Below, piece after piece: positions 5,111 to 11,390 of a stretch of DNA of 12,208 nucleotides. The stretch is from JBASNZ01 sp049657775 (lineage in GTDB: Bacteria; Actinomycetota; Coriobacteriia; Anaerosomatales; Anaerosomataceae), in assembly GCA_049657775.1 (NCBI GenBank), contig JBASNZ010000077.1, forward strand, positions 1-12,208, given 5' to 3'. Numbering within the stretch: the first letter of the stretch is position 1; each line of letters begins with the position of its first letter. The notes under the pieces are model-generated. The model worked only from the letters and a program-made list of their open reading frames with translations, did no database searches and was not told the DNA's origin. The position numbers and the translations under genes were made by a program.

Positions 5111-7189
5111 ATGGCGAAGATCTCTTTGGCCGGGTTCAAGGACCCGGTCCGGCGACCGCGGTACCTCATCTGGACGGGTGTCGTCGTCCTGGTGTTGGCC
5201 GCGGTCGTCATCGTGGCGTTCAGCGCCACGTCGACGTATTGGTTCTGCGCCGAGATCTGTCACAAGGTGCAGGACGACTCGATCGCGGCGTACGATCGTT
5301 CAAGCCACAACATGGTCTCGTGCATGTCATGTCACGAGCCGGTGAACGCCGACCCGATCACCTTCACTCTCAAGAAGGCAAAGGCTCTGGGAGAACTCGT
5401 TCTAACCGTCACAAACAACTTCGAGCTCCCGCTGAACCCCAACAGCCATCTTGCGATGAACACGGAGGAGATGGGTTCGGGGCAGTGCACGCAGTGCCAC
5501 AACCTCGAGACCCGCACGATCACTGCTTCGCCGGGCATCATCATCGACCACGCGGTCCATGATGAGAACGAGGTCAACTGTACCGCGTGCCACAACCGTG
5601 TGGCCCACAACGAGAGCGGTGAGTGGGAACCGTCGCTGTCCAATCCCAACGGCGGCCCCAAGAGTGTGAAGCACCAGAACTTCATGTCGATGACGGCATG
5701 CTTCCGCTGCCACACCCTCACCGCCGAGGCGCCCGAGGGTGGCGTCAAGGCGCCGGGCAAGTGCGCCGCGTGCCACACGGCAGACTTCGATCTCAAGCCC
5801 GCCAACCACGACGCCAAGGACTTCTACCCCACGGGTCACGCCAAGCTCGCCATGGCCAAGGTCGATCGCTCGACCGGCCGGCCTGTCGTCACCGATGAGG
5901 CCGAGAGTGCCGAGGGCACGGCGGCAGCCGAAGGCGCGGAGGGCGAAGAGGGCGCAGAGGGCGAAGCCGAGGCGGCGCCGGAGGGCGAGGGCCTCACTCT
6001 GGTGGCCGTGGACGAGGTCGACTACTGCAGCACCTGCCATGTGATCGACAAGTTCTGCGCCGATTGCCACGGTATGGAGATGCCGCACCCGACCGAGTTC
6101 AAGGAAAAGACGCACCCCGAGGTCTACAAGACCAAGGCCGACAAGTGCGATCTGTGCCACCAGACCAAGAAGACCAGCTTCTTGTTCTGCAACAACTGCC
6201 ACCACGGCACGAAGAGCAACTGGACGTACGATCCCAAGGTCAAGTGGGAGACCCAGCACGCCAAGGCCGTCACCACCAACGGTGTGGCCGGCTGCCTCGG
6301 CGCATGCCACGAGCAGAAGTTCTGCGTGGACTGCCACACCAAGCTCAAGCCGCTGCCGACGTCTCACAAAGACGCCAAGTGGCTGCGCGACAAGCTCACC
6401 GTGAGCAACTACGGCACCGCTGCCGCAGCGCCTTCCGGCAAGCATGCGCTCGCCGCCGTCAAGGCGATCGACAGCTGCGATGTCTGCCACGGTCCCGGCG
6501 GCACGAACGCGAAGTTCTGCAAGGGCTGCCACGGTATGGAGATGCCGCACCCCGACACCTTCAAGACCAACCACGTGTCAGGCCGTAAGACTCCCGCTCT
6601 GTGTGCCAACTGCCACAAGAACAAGGAGCTCTGCTCGGACTGCCACCACAAGGGCGCCAAGAACGGTGTCCCGTGGACCGTACAGCACCCCAAGACGGTC
6701 GCCGCCGACGGCGCGAACCCGTGCTTCGAGAAGTGCCACGAGGACAAGCAGTTCTGCGTGGATTGCCACGTCAAGCTCAAGGCGCTCCCGGCATCACACA
6801 AGGCCGCAGCCTGGACGCGTAACCTGGCACTCGGCAAGGCCGCGGGCCATAGCACGGCGTACAAGGCAGCGACCGACAGCTGTGACTACTGCCACGGCAC
6901 CGGCGGGGTAGAGGCCAAGTTCTGCAAGAACTGCCACAAGATCGCCATGCCGCACCCGAGTGACTTCAAAGACACGCACAAGGCCGACTTCCAGGCCAAG
7001 AAGCTCACGAAGGCGACGTGCACCAACTGCCACAACCAGTACATGTGCGACAACTGCCACCATCCTGGCGCATCAGCCAAGGAGGCATGGCGCACGTACC
7101 ACCCGAACATCGTGAAGAAGACCGGAGCCGAACCGTGCTTCAAGTGCCACAAGGAGACGTACTGCTCGTACTGCCACGTGAGGCTGTAG
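5111..7189 (+). CDS. Membrane-anchored 24-haem c-type cytochrome (NapC/NrfH-like start, three six-haem repeats)
   Basis: A 692-residue electron-transfer protein. I chose ATG 5111 because AAGGAG (5097-5102) is eight nt upstream; ATG 5105 and ATG 5075 are in frame but poorly spaced. A basic N-terminus and one TM helix (about 18-38) anchor it outside the membrane. Twenty-one CXXCH sites are visible (C71, 126, 157, 197, 218, 306, 316, 346, 360, 405, 456, 470, 498, 508, 549, 591, 605, 637, 646, 676, 685). Three more are CX3CH (C46, C395, C538). The first six sites resemble NapC/NrfH-type quinol-linked cytochromes in layout, with C46 where their first haem sits. An acidic Glu/Ala/Gly linker (263-294) separates these from three repeats of six sites. 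The likely role is passing electrons from the quinone pool across the wall to extracellular acceptors or a partner; the terminal acceptor is unknown. A strong terminator follows. Confidence 0.93.
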   Translation: MAKISLAGFKDPVRRPRYLIWTGVVVLVLAAVVIVAFSATSTYWFCAEICHKVQDDSIAAYDRSSHNMVSCMSCHEPVNADPITFTLKKAKALGELVLTVTNNFELPLNPNSHLAMNTEEMGSGQCTQCHNLETRTITASPGIIIDHAVHDENEVNCTACHNRVAHNESGEWEPSLSNPNGGPKSVKHQNFMSMTACFRCHTLTAEAPEGGVKAPGKCAACHTADFDLKPANHDAKDFYPTGHAKLAMAKVDRSTGRPVVTDEAESAEGTAAAEGAEGEEGAEGEAEAAPEGEGLTLVAVDEVDYCSTCHVIDKFCADCHGMEMPHPTEFKEKTHPEVYKTKADKCDLCHQTKKTSFLFCNNCHHGTKSNWTYDPKVKWETQHAKAVTTNGVAGCLGACHEQKFCVDCHTKLKPLPTSHKDAKWLRDKLTVSNYGTAAAAPSGKHALAAVKAIDSCDVCHGPGGTNAKFCKGCHGMEMPHPDTFKTNHVSGRKTPALCANCHKNKELCSDCHHKGAKNGVPWTVQHPKTVAADGANPCFEKCHEDKQFCVDCHVKLKALPASHKAAAWTRNLALGKAAGHSTAYKAATDSCDYCHGTGGVEAKFCKNCHKIAMPHPSDFKDTHKADFQAKKLTKATCTNCHNQYMCDNCHHPGASAKEAWRTYHPNIVKKTGAEPCFKCHKETYCSYCHVRL
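5897..5992 (+). repeat. Low-complexity GAGGGC-type repeat coding an acidic linker
   Basis: Degenerate short repeats (GAGGGCGAAGAGGGCGC and variants) encode a Glu/Ala/Gly run, residues 263-294 of the cytochrome. It contains no Cys or His and separates the N-terminal six-haem part from the three-repeat part, so it is best read as a flexible, negatively charged spacer. Such tracts change length easily by slippage. Confidence 0.7.
6026..7186 (+). repeat. Three tandem six-haem units within the cytochrome
   Basis: Copy 1 is residues 306-420 (nt 6026-6370), copy 2 is 456-564 (6476-6802) and copy 3 is 591-692 (6881-7186). Each has the order CXXCH, CXXCH with a following MPHP, CXXCH, CXXCHH, a fifth site, then CXXCH; copies 1 and 2 go on to K-L-K-x-L-P-x-S-H-K. 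CHGMEMPHP is identical in copies 1 and 2 and is CHKIAMPHP in copy 3. The fifth site is CLGACH, CFEKCH and CFKCH respectively, so copies 1 and 2 have one extra residue between the cysteines. Copies 1 and 2 are the most alike, suggesting the latest duplication. Confidence 0.85.
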
Positions 7190-7214
7190 GGTAGTCGTAC
7201 GCGATGTCGCGAGT

Positions 7215-7250
7215 GCGCCCGGCCGGAGCGATCCGGCCGGGCGCTTCGTT
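7215..7250 (+). terminator. Terminator after the cytochrome gene
   Basis: A perfect 13-bp GC-rich stem (7215-7227 with 7232-7244) closed by a GCGA tetraloop, followed by TTCGTT. The T-run is weak but the stem is very stable, and it lies 25 nt after the cytochrome stop codon and ahead of the tRNA promoter. Confidence 0.8.
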
Positions 7251-7267
7251 CATCTCGGGATGTTTGC

Positions 7268-7296
7268 TTTACCGCGGGGTGCGGCTCAAGTATGAT
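7268..7296 (+). promoter_or_regulatory. Promoter of tRNA-Pro
   Basis: TTTACC (7268-7273), a 17-nt spacer, then TATGAT (7291-7296; five of six consensus bases). The start would fall near 7303, only a few nt before the mature tRNA end, as is common for single tRNA genes. Confidence 0.65.
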
Positions 7297-7306
7297 AGCG
7301 GCTCGC

Positions 7307-7383
7307 CGGGATGTGGCTCAGCTTGGTAGAGCGCTGCGTTCGGGACGCAGAGGTCGTGGGTTCGAATCCCGCCATCCCGACCA
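7307..7383 (+). tRNA. tRNA-Pro (anticodon CGG)
   Basis: A full cloverleaf with CCA encoded in the DNA. The acceptor stem CGGGATG (7307-7313) pairs with CATCCCG (7373-7379), followed by discriminator A and CCA. The D arm carries GCTC...GAGC, the anticodon stem CTGCG/CGCAG closes the loop TTCGGGA with CGG at 34-36, and the T arm has GTGGG-TTCGAAT-CCCGC. CGG reads CCG, a frequent proline codon in this GC-rich DNA. A three-frame translation of it produces the well-known spurious FESRHP-type peptide. Confidence 0.97.
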
Positions 7384-7395
7384 TCTAGAATCGAG

Positions 7396-7429
7396 CGGCA
7401 GGTCTGGCTCTTCGCCGGGTCTGCCGTTT
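7396..7429 (+). terminator. Likely terminator after tRNA-Pro
   Basis: CGGCAG (7396-7401) pairs with CTGCCG (7421-7426), with an inner GGC/GCC pairing (7406-7408 with 7414-7416), followed by TTT. It starts 13 nt after the tRNA and ends before the SD of the next gene, so it could end the tRNA transcript or attenuate read-through. Confidence 0.5.
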
Positions 7430-7452
7430 CGCATCAGGAAGGAACATCGGCG

Positions 7453-8124
7453 TTGGACGCTCTCTTCCGCATCGTTGGCTACGGGCTCTGTCATCAGCTG
7501 CCCGAGCGATCGTTCGCCGCTGGTGGGTACCAGCTGCCGGTGTGTGCCCGCGATACGGGAATCTACGTTGGATTCGCTCTGTCGCTTCTGATGATCGCGC
7601 TGGTCGAGCGCGGACGCAGGCCCTCAGAGGCCCCCCGCGCCCGGTGGCTGTTCGTCGGCGGAGTGTTCCTCGCGGCGATGGCGTTCGACGGCGTCACGTC
7701 GTACGCGGGTCTGCGCGAGACATCCAACGACATCCGGCTCATCACAGGCCTGCTCGCGGGGTATGCGCTTCCGCTACTTGTGGCCCCCATGCTCAACAGC
7801 CAGATGTGGAACGGGGTCTCGGGGCTCCGTGTCTTCCAGGGGGGCCGCGGCTTGCTCTGGCTCGCCTCGCTCCCGGTCGCCTATGCGATCACGCGCTGGG
7901 TGCTTCCTCTTACCGGAGTGGTCTATCCCATCGTCACCACGTTCGCGATCGTGGTGACGTTCGTGGCCGTGAACCTGGTGTTCGTGACCCTCCTGCCGTT
8001 CTTTGAGCGCCGTGCCCTGACACTCGCCGGTGCATGGCGCCAGGTCCTGCTCGCCGCTGTCCTCACGTTCGCCGAACTGGGGGCCGCGTCCGCCGTTCGC
8101 GCATTCGTCGAGCGCCTCATGTGA
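7453..8124 (+). CDS. DUF2085-family membrane protein
   Basis: A 223-residue integral membrane protein starting at TTG 7453, with GGAAGGAA (7437-7444) about eight nt upstream. It carries the marks of DUF2085: G11-L-C13-H14-Q with PERS at 17-20, then LPVCARDTGIYVGF at 28-41, and the R-x-TSN-x-x-R-x-x-TGLLAG segment at about 88-103. Most family members I recall have CARCTG; here the second Cys is replaced by Asp34, which would weaken a metal site formed by C13, H14, C31 and that Cys. Six hydrophobic stretches are likely TM helices (about 38-52, 64-84, 96-114, 133-152, 157-181, 197-216). The family has no established function. It stands alone between the tRNA and a small gene on the same strand. 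Confidence 0.85.
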   Translation: MDALFRIVGYGLCHQLPERSFAAGGYQLPVCARDTGIYVGFALSLLMIALVERGRRPSEAPRARWLFVGGVFLAAMAFDGVTSYAGLRETSNDIRLITGLLAGYALPLLVAPMLNSQMWNGVSGLRVFQGGRGLLWLASLPVAYAITRWVLPLTGVVYPIVTTFAIVVTFVAVNLVFVTLLPFFERRALTLAGAWRQVLLAAVLTFAELGAASAVRAFVERLM

Positions 8125-8207
8125 GACCCCCGTTTCGCGGGTGCGGGAGTTGGAGTAGAGTCGTACCCGTTCCAGTAGTCGCACGGTCTATCGCTGGAAG
8201 GGGAGGC

Positions 8208-8453
8208 ATGGTCTACACCAAGAAGGACACCGTCCGGGTCATGGTGATCACCAAGGACCACCGGGTAGAGGGCGACATGCACATACTGGAAGGCAGCCGA
8301 CTTACCGACTCGCTCAACTCTCGTGGCAAGGACTTCTATGCGCTCACCAACGCGAAGATCTACCAGTTGGTCAGCGACGAGTTGATCGCCTCACCCGAGT
8401 ACGTCGCAGTCGCGCGAGAGGGCATGACCGCGATCTTCCCGGTAGCGGAGTAG
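8208..8453 (+). CDS. Small DUF6812-like protein
   Basis: An 81-residue soluble protein. The start is ATG 8208, behind a purine-rich SD region (GGAAGGGGAGG, 8196-8206); the same frame is open back to 8034 but that part overlaps the DUF2085 gene and is not protein-like. It reads as a small beta-rich domain: strand VRVMVITKDHRVEGDMHI, then EGSRLTDSLNSRGKDFYALT, then a strand ending in FPV. The G-x-x-H-I-x-x-GSRLTD-x-LN pattern is what I associate with DUF6812, whose role is unknown; such proteins often sit near type IV pili or signalling genes, but nothing here confirms that. No signal peptide or TM segment. Confidence 0.75.
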   Translation: MVYTKKDTVRVMVITKDHRVEGDMHILEGSRLTDSLNSRGKDFYALTNAKIYQLVSDELIASPEYVAVAREGMTAIFPVAE

Positions 8454-8487
8454 CCCCGCACCCGATGTCAGACCTGTCGCCTACGCT

Positions 8488-8511
8488 CTCCTCGGTTCAG
8501 ATCCGAGGAGG
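8488..8511 (+). promoter_or_regulatory. Hairpin that masks the ribosome binding site of the gene at 8517
   Basis: CTCCTCGG (8488-8495) and CCGAGGAG (8503-8510) form a perfect 8-bp stem with a seven-nt loop, TTCAGAT. The 3' arm contains GAGGAG, the SD of the ATG at 8517. When folded, the ribosome site is fully paired, so translation should depend on opening the stem by temperature, a protein, a small RNA or coupling. No T-run follows, so it is not a terminator. Confidence 0.55.
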
Positions 8512-8516
8512 ACGTT

Positions 8517-8915
8517 ATGGCATGCACAAACTCAAAGGGCACGGCACCGCAGGTCTCGTTGCGACAGTACCTCGCCCATCTGCGTGATCACGCGGTGAAG
8601 TGCCAGGGGGTCTCGGCCCAGACCGCCCAACGCGCGCAAGACGCCACATGGCGTCACCTGCTCTCGCGGCTCGATCCCTCAGACCTGTCGGCGCGTGACC
8701 GCGCGCGCGTTCGTGCGTACTTCGCGGCGGTCGTGCGACGACGCGCAGTCTCCCGGCCGGGTCAGGGCGACAGCGAGTACCGGCTCAGACTCAGGGTTGC
8801 GACCTTGGCCGATGATCTGCAGCGAGCCGGACTCGATGCGGATGTCATCAGGCGCGAGGCGGCCGAGTTCTTCGGCGTCGAAGCGTTAGCGTTCCTGCCC
8901 GGGGCGGTGGCCTAG
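8517..8915 (+). CDS. Hypothetical helical protein
   Basis: A 132-residue protein I do not recognise. The start is ATG 8517, with GAGGAGGA (8505-8512) four nt upstream inside the hairpin described separately. The sequence is Arg/Ala-rich and mostly helical, with no TM segment or signal peptide. The N-terminus has two Cys (C3, C29). Residues about 14-75 (LRQYLAHLRDHAVKC onward) and 85-120 (YRLRLRVATLADDLQRAGL) look like two helical bundles. The lack of stops and normal third-position GC support a real gene. Its stop codon shares the four bases CTAG with the stop of the convergent lipoprotein gene, so there is no room for a terminator between them. Confidence 0.7.
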   Translation: MACTNSKGTAPQVSLRQYLAHLRDHAVKCQGVSAQTAQRAQDATWRHLLSRLDPSDLSARDRARVRAYFAAVVRRRAVSRPGQGDSEYRLRLRVATLADDLQRAGLDADVIRREAAEFFGVEALAFLPGAVA

Positions 8916-9361
8916 CGGAAAGACGAGGAGCCGATCACGGCGTAGGTCGCGCGGTCCAGCACCCACAGACGCTTGTGCGTGAGCGTCGCATCCTTGTCGC
9001 CCCACGCTTCGATGATGATCCAGGCGTCTTTGCCGTCCACCGTGCCAGCCTCGATGCGGAGCGGCACTGCGGCGTGGTCGGCGGGGAAGTCTCGCGTTAG
9101 TGCATCGGCGAGTGCACGCTCCGCGTCACCGTAGCCGCGCAGCTCGGTCAGACGCTCCTGTCGAACACCGTTCGCATCCGATGTCTTCATGTCTGAGGCG
9201 GAGCCCAGAGGGGCGCTGGAGGCCAGTTCCTCCGCTTCGGCGAAGGTGTACTGTGCACCTTCGGGTACGTACTCGAATGTGGTGGAGCATCCGGTGAGTG
9301 CGATGCACACGAAGACGAGCAGGACGATCATCACTCCTCGGGAACGCACGATAGCCCTCAT
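8912..9361 (-). CDS. Putative lipoprotein
   Basis: A 149-residue exported lipoprotein. The start is ATG 9361, with AAGGAGG ten nt upstream on the minus strand. A basic N-terminus (MRAIVRSR) and hydrophobic core lead into the lipobox A-L-T-G-C25, so the mature protein should begin at Cys25, be acylated and stay on the outer face of the membrane. The mature part is about 125 residues: an Asp/Glu/Ala-rich helix, then a beta-rich end (RIEAGTVDGKDAWIIIEAW, LWVLDRATYAVIGSSSF) that resembles small fold domains of unknown role. No family recognised. It is divergent from the SAM-adenosyltransferase gene, with a 12-bp palindrome between them, and convergent with the gene ending at 8915. Confidence 0.8.
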   Translation of the reverse strand: MRAIVRSRGVMIVLLVFVCIALTGCSTTFEYVPEGAQYTFAEAEELASSAPLGSASDMKTSDANGVRQERLTELRGYGDAERALADALTRDFPADHAAVPLRIEAGTVDGKDAWIIIEAWGDKDATLTHKRLWVLDRATYAVIGSSSFR

Positions 9362-9388
9362 GGGTGGACCGCCTCCTTGTCAGACATC

Positions 9389-9400
9389 TACCATATGGTA
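9389..9400. promoter_or_regulatory. 12-bp palindrome between divergent genes
   Basis: TACCATATGGTA is perfectly self-complementary and lies between the lipoprotein ATG (9361) and the SAM-adenosyltransferase GTG (9446). Because it contains TATGGT on both strands, it could serve as overlapping -10 elements for the two directions, or as an operator. No good -35 is visible on either side, so the role is open. Confidence 0.35.
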
Positions 9401-9445
9401 CGCCATTCGACCTCACGCTCGCAGGGGTCCGACCCGGGAGGCGCC

Positions 9446-10252
9446 GTGCAGTCCATCATCTGCTTCACATCCGATTTCGGGATGGGTGACACCTGGGTCG
9501 GCATGTGCCACGCGGTCATCTACCGGGCCTGCCCACAGGCGCGGGTCGTGGACCTGGCGCACGATGTCGAGCCCTACGATATCCGCAAAGCGGCGGCCGT
9601 TGCCGCAGCGGGGGTATGGCAGCTTCCTGACGCGATACACCTCGTCGTCGTCGACCCGGGCGTCGGCGGTGGCCGGAAGGACCTCTGCCTCGTGACCGGC
9701 GAAGGAACCCAACTCGTCGGACCCGACAACGGGGTTCTCATTCCGGCCACATGGCGGTCCGGAGGGCTTGCCGAGGCATTCTCCATCGAACCCGACGCAC
9801 TCAGCTTCAAGGGAGCGCTGCCGACGTTCCACGCTCGAGACGTCCTCGCCCCCGCCGCCGCGGCGCTCGCGTGCGGCGTGGAGCCTTCCGCGATCGGTGC
9901 TCCGGTCGACATCGGAGCGCTCGTACCGGCCCCCTTCGCGCGTGCACGAGAGGAGAACGGCGCGCTCGTGGCCGAAGTCGTGGACATCGATCGCTTCGGC
10001 TCCGTTCGACTCTCGGTTTCCACGACGGACGTGGCGCACGTCGACCTGTCCGGTCGACTCCTCGAGATCGAGTTCGGTCACCGGGTCATCGGGGCGCCTT
10101 TTGGCATGACGTTCTCGGACGTGAGAGAGGGCGAACCCGTGGTTCTGGTCGATTCCTCGGGGTGGCTCACCCTGGCGGTCAACATGGGAAGTGCCGCTGT
10201 GCGGTACGGCATAGAGCCGGGATCGACAGCGAGGGTGCACCCGGTGCGTTGA
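9446..10252 (+). CDS. SAM hydroxide adenosyltransferase (DUF62 family)
   Basis: A 268-residue enzyme of the family that splits S-adenosylmethionine with water/hydroxide into adenosine and methionine, related to fluorinase and chlorinase. The start is GTG 9446 with GGGAGG (9436-9441) four nt upstream; the frame opens at TTG 9377 but has no SD. Family marks: FTSDFG at 7-12 with D15, VVDLAHDV at 34-41, VVVDPGVGGGR at 67-77, GPDNGVL at 92-98, and FHARDVLAPAAA at 128-139. The Asp-Arg-His triad described for the hydrolase-type members (D68, R75, H127 in the Pyrococcus protein, from memory) lines up as D70, R77, H129, which argues against a halogenase. The C-terminal beta domain (about 165-268) is complete. 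The reason cells destroy SAM this way is not settled. Confidence 0.93.
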   Translation: MQSIICFTSDFGMGDTWVGMCHAVIYRACPQARVVDLAHDVEPYDIRKAAAVAAAGVWQLPDAIHLVVVDPGVGGGRKDLCLVTGEGTQLVGPDNGVLIPATWRSGGLAEAFSIEPDALSFKGALPTFHARDVLAPAAAALACGVEPSAIGAPVDIGALVPAPFARAREENGALVAEVVDIDRFGSVRLSVSTTDVAHVDLSGRLLEIEFGHRVIGAPFGMTFSDVREGEPVVLVDSSGWLTLAVNMGSAAVRYGIEPGSTARVHPVR

Positions 10253-10305
10253 TGTCAGACCTGCCTGTGAGACTGTCCTTAGGGTGTCACGCAGGGAGGT
10301 CAACG

Positions 10306-11310
10306 ATGAAGACGCAGTTCGCACACTCGCTCGCAGAGGGCCAGAAGGTCGATACGATCTTCGCGATCCGTTCGCGCGAGCTCCGCTCCACTCGCGCTGG
10401 CGAGGCATATCTCTCGCTGGAGTTCTCGGACCGATCCGGAGCGGTCGCGGGCGTCATGTTCCGGCCGACCCGTCTGGCCGAGTCCACGCCAAGCGGCGCC
10501 GTGGTCGCTGTCCGTGGCGTTGTCACTTCGTATCGAGGCGTCAAGCGAGTGTCGGTCGACTCGATGCGTCCGAGTGATGACTACGAGGCGGCCGATCTGC
10601 TCCCGACCGGGACCAGGGACCCACAAGAAGTGCTCTCCGAACTGCGCGGGCTTGTCCGCTCGGTGCGCGACCCGTTCCTGTCCCGGGTGCTCCGCGTGGT
10701 GTTCAGGGACAAGGAGTTCCTCGGCCGGTTCAAGGTCACGCCCGCGGCACGGTCGGCGCATCACGCGTATGTTGGCGGTCTGCTGGAACACACGGTGGCG
10801 GTGGCAAGAATCTGTCGGGCACTCGCGCCGCTGTACCCCGATCTGGACGCGGACCTGCTTGTCACGGGTGCGCTGCTACACGATATCGGCAAGGTCGAGG
10901 AGCTCACATTCGACACGTCGATCGACCTCACCGAGCAGGGAAGACTCATCGGGCACGTCGTTCTGGGCGAGCGTCGCGTGCAAAGAGCGATCGCGTCGAT
11001 CGGGGAGGACGTTCCTGAGGGTACGGCCGCGCGTCTGTCGCACGTTCTCATCGCCCACCACGGCGAACTGGAGTGGGGGGCGCCCAAGCAGCCCTGTACA
11101 CTCGAAGCGCTCGTCCTGCACCACGTGGACAATCTCGATGCAAAGGCGACAAGCTTCAACGAGGCTGTGCGCTCGGCGGCCCGGATCGACGAATCCTGGA
11201 CCGATGCGCTCAATCTCTTCAATCGGCCGCTGTATGTGCCTCGCCCGGCCGATGACGATCGGGGCGGCTGCGATGTGCGTGAGGAGCACGTTCTGCTTCG
11301 GGGCGCCTGA
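10306..11310 (+). CDS. YhaM-like 3'-5' exoribonuclease (OB-fold + HD domain)
   Basis: A 334-residue protein. The start is ATG 10306 with GGGAGGT (10294-10300) five nt upstream; the longer frame from 9751 overlaps the previous gene and is Arg-rich noise. Residues about 1-90 look like an OB-fold nucleic-acid-binding domain (VDTIFAIRSRELR, AYLSLEFSDRSG, VVAVRGVVTSYRGVK). The HD metal-dependent hydrolase domain follows (about 145-285), with H162 in GLLEHTVAV, the H192-D193 doublet in LLHDIGKVEEL, H217, H251-H252-G and H272-H273-x-D275. This order and size match YhaM/CbfA-type 3'-5' exonucleases, which trim RNA or DNA ends. The C-terminal 50 residues hold a Pro/Asp-rich tail. It starts 53 nt after the SAM-adenosyltransferase stop and is probably cotranscribed with it. 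Confidence 0.88.
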   Translation: MKTQFAHSLAEGQKVDTIFAIRSRELRSTRAGEAYLSLEFSDRSGAVAGVMFRPTRLAESTPSGAVVAVRGVVTSYRGVKRVSVDSMRPSDDYEAADLLPTGTRDPQEVLSELRGLVRSVRDPFLSRVLRVVFRDKEFLGRFKVTPAARSAHHAYVGGLLEHTVAVARICRALAPLYPDLDADLLVTGALLHDIGKVEELTFDTSIDLTEQGRLIGHVVLGERRVQRAIASIGEDVPEGTAARLSHVLIAHHGELEWGAPKQPCTLEALVLHHVDNLDAKATSFNEAVRSAARIDESWTDALNLFNRPLYVPRPADDDRGGCDVREEHVLLRGA

Positions 11311-11334
11311 TTCCGGCTGGCGATGGTCTACAAT
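11307..11334 (+). promoter_or_regulatory. Possible promoter of the phosphorylase gene
   Basis: TACAAT (11329-11334; five of six consensus bases) lies about 57 nt before the ATG at 11391. The best -35 with a 16-nt spacer is CTGATT (11307-11312), a weak match that overlaps the stop of the HD-domain gene. It would let the phosphorylase be expressed apart from the genes before it. Confidence 0.4.
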
Positions 11335-11390
11335 CTTCCCTTGGGAATAACCCTCGAGCGGGCGCAGGCCCCGACACACAAGGAGTTGCT

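Noticed and set aside
5402..6574. A 390-codon minus-strand open frame
   Set aside because: It lies antisense to the haem-repeat cytochrome; its V/A/L repeats simply mirror the repeated CXXCH codons.
7292..7591. A 99-codon plus-strand ORF across the tRNA
   Set aside because: It is a translation of tRNA-Pro and flanks (the familiar RGFESRHPD peptide), and it overlaps the true DUF2085 start.
8464..10264. GATGTCAGACCTG found at 8464-8476 and again at 10252-10264
   Set aside because: Two copies of 13 bases without shared flanks or symmetry, in unrelated settings; too little to call a repeat or site.
9751..10305. N-terminal extension of the HD-domain gene back to 9751
   Set aside because: It overlaps the complete SAM-adenosyltransferase gene in another frame and reads as Arg-rich noise. 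ATG 10306 has a good SD.
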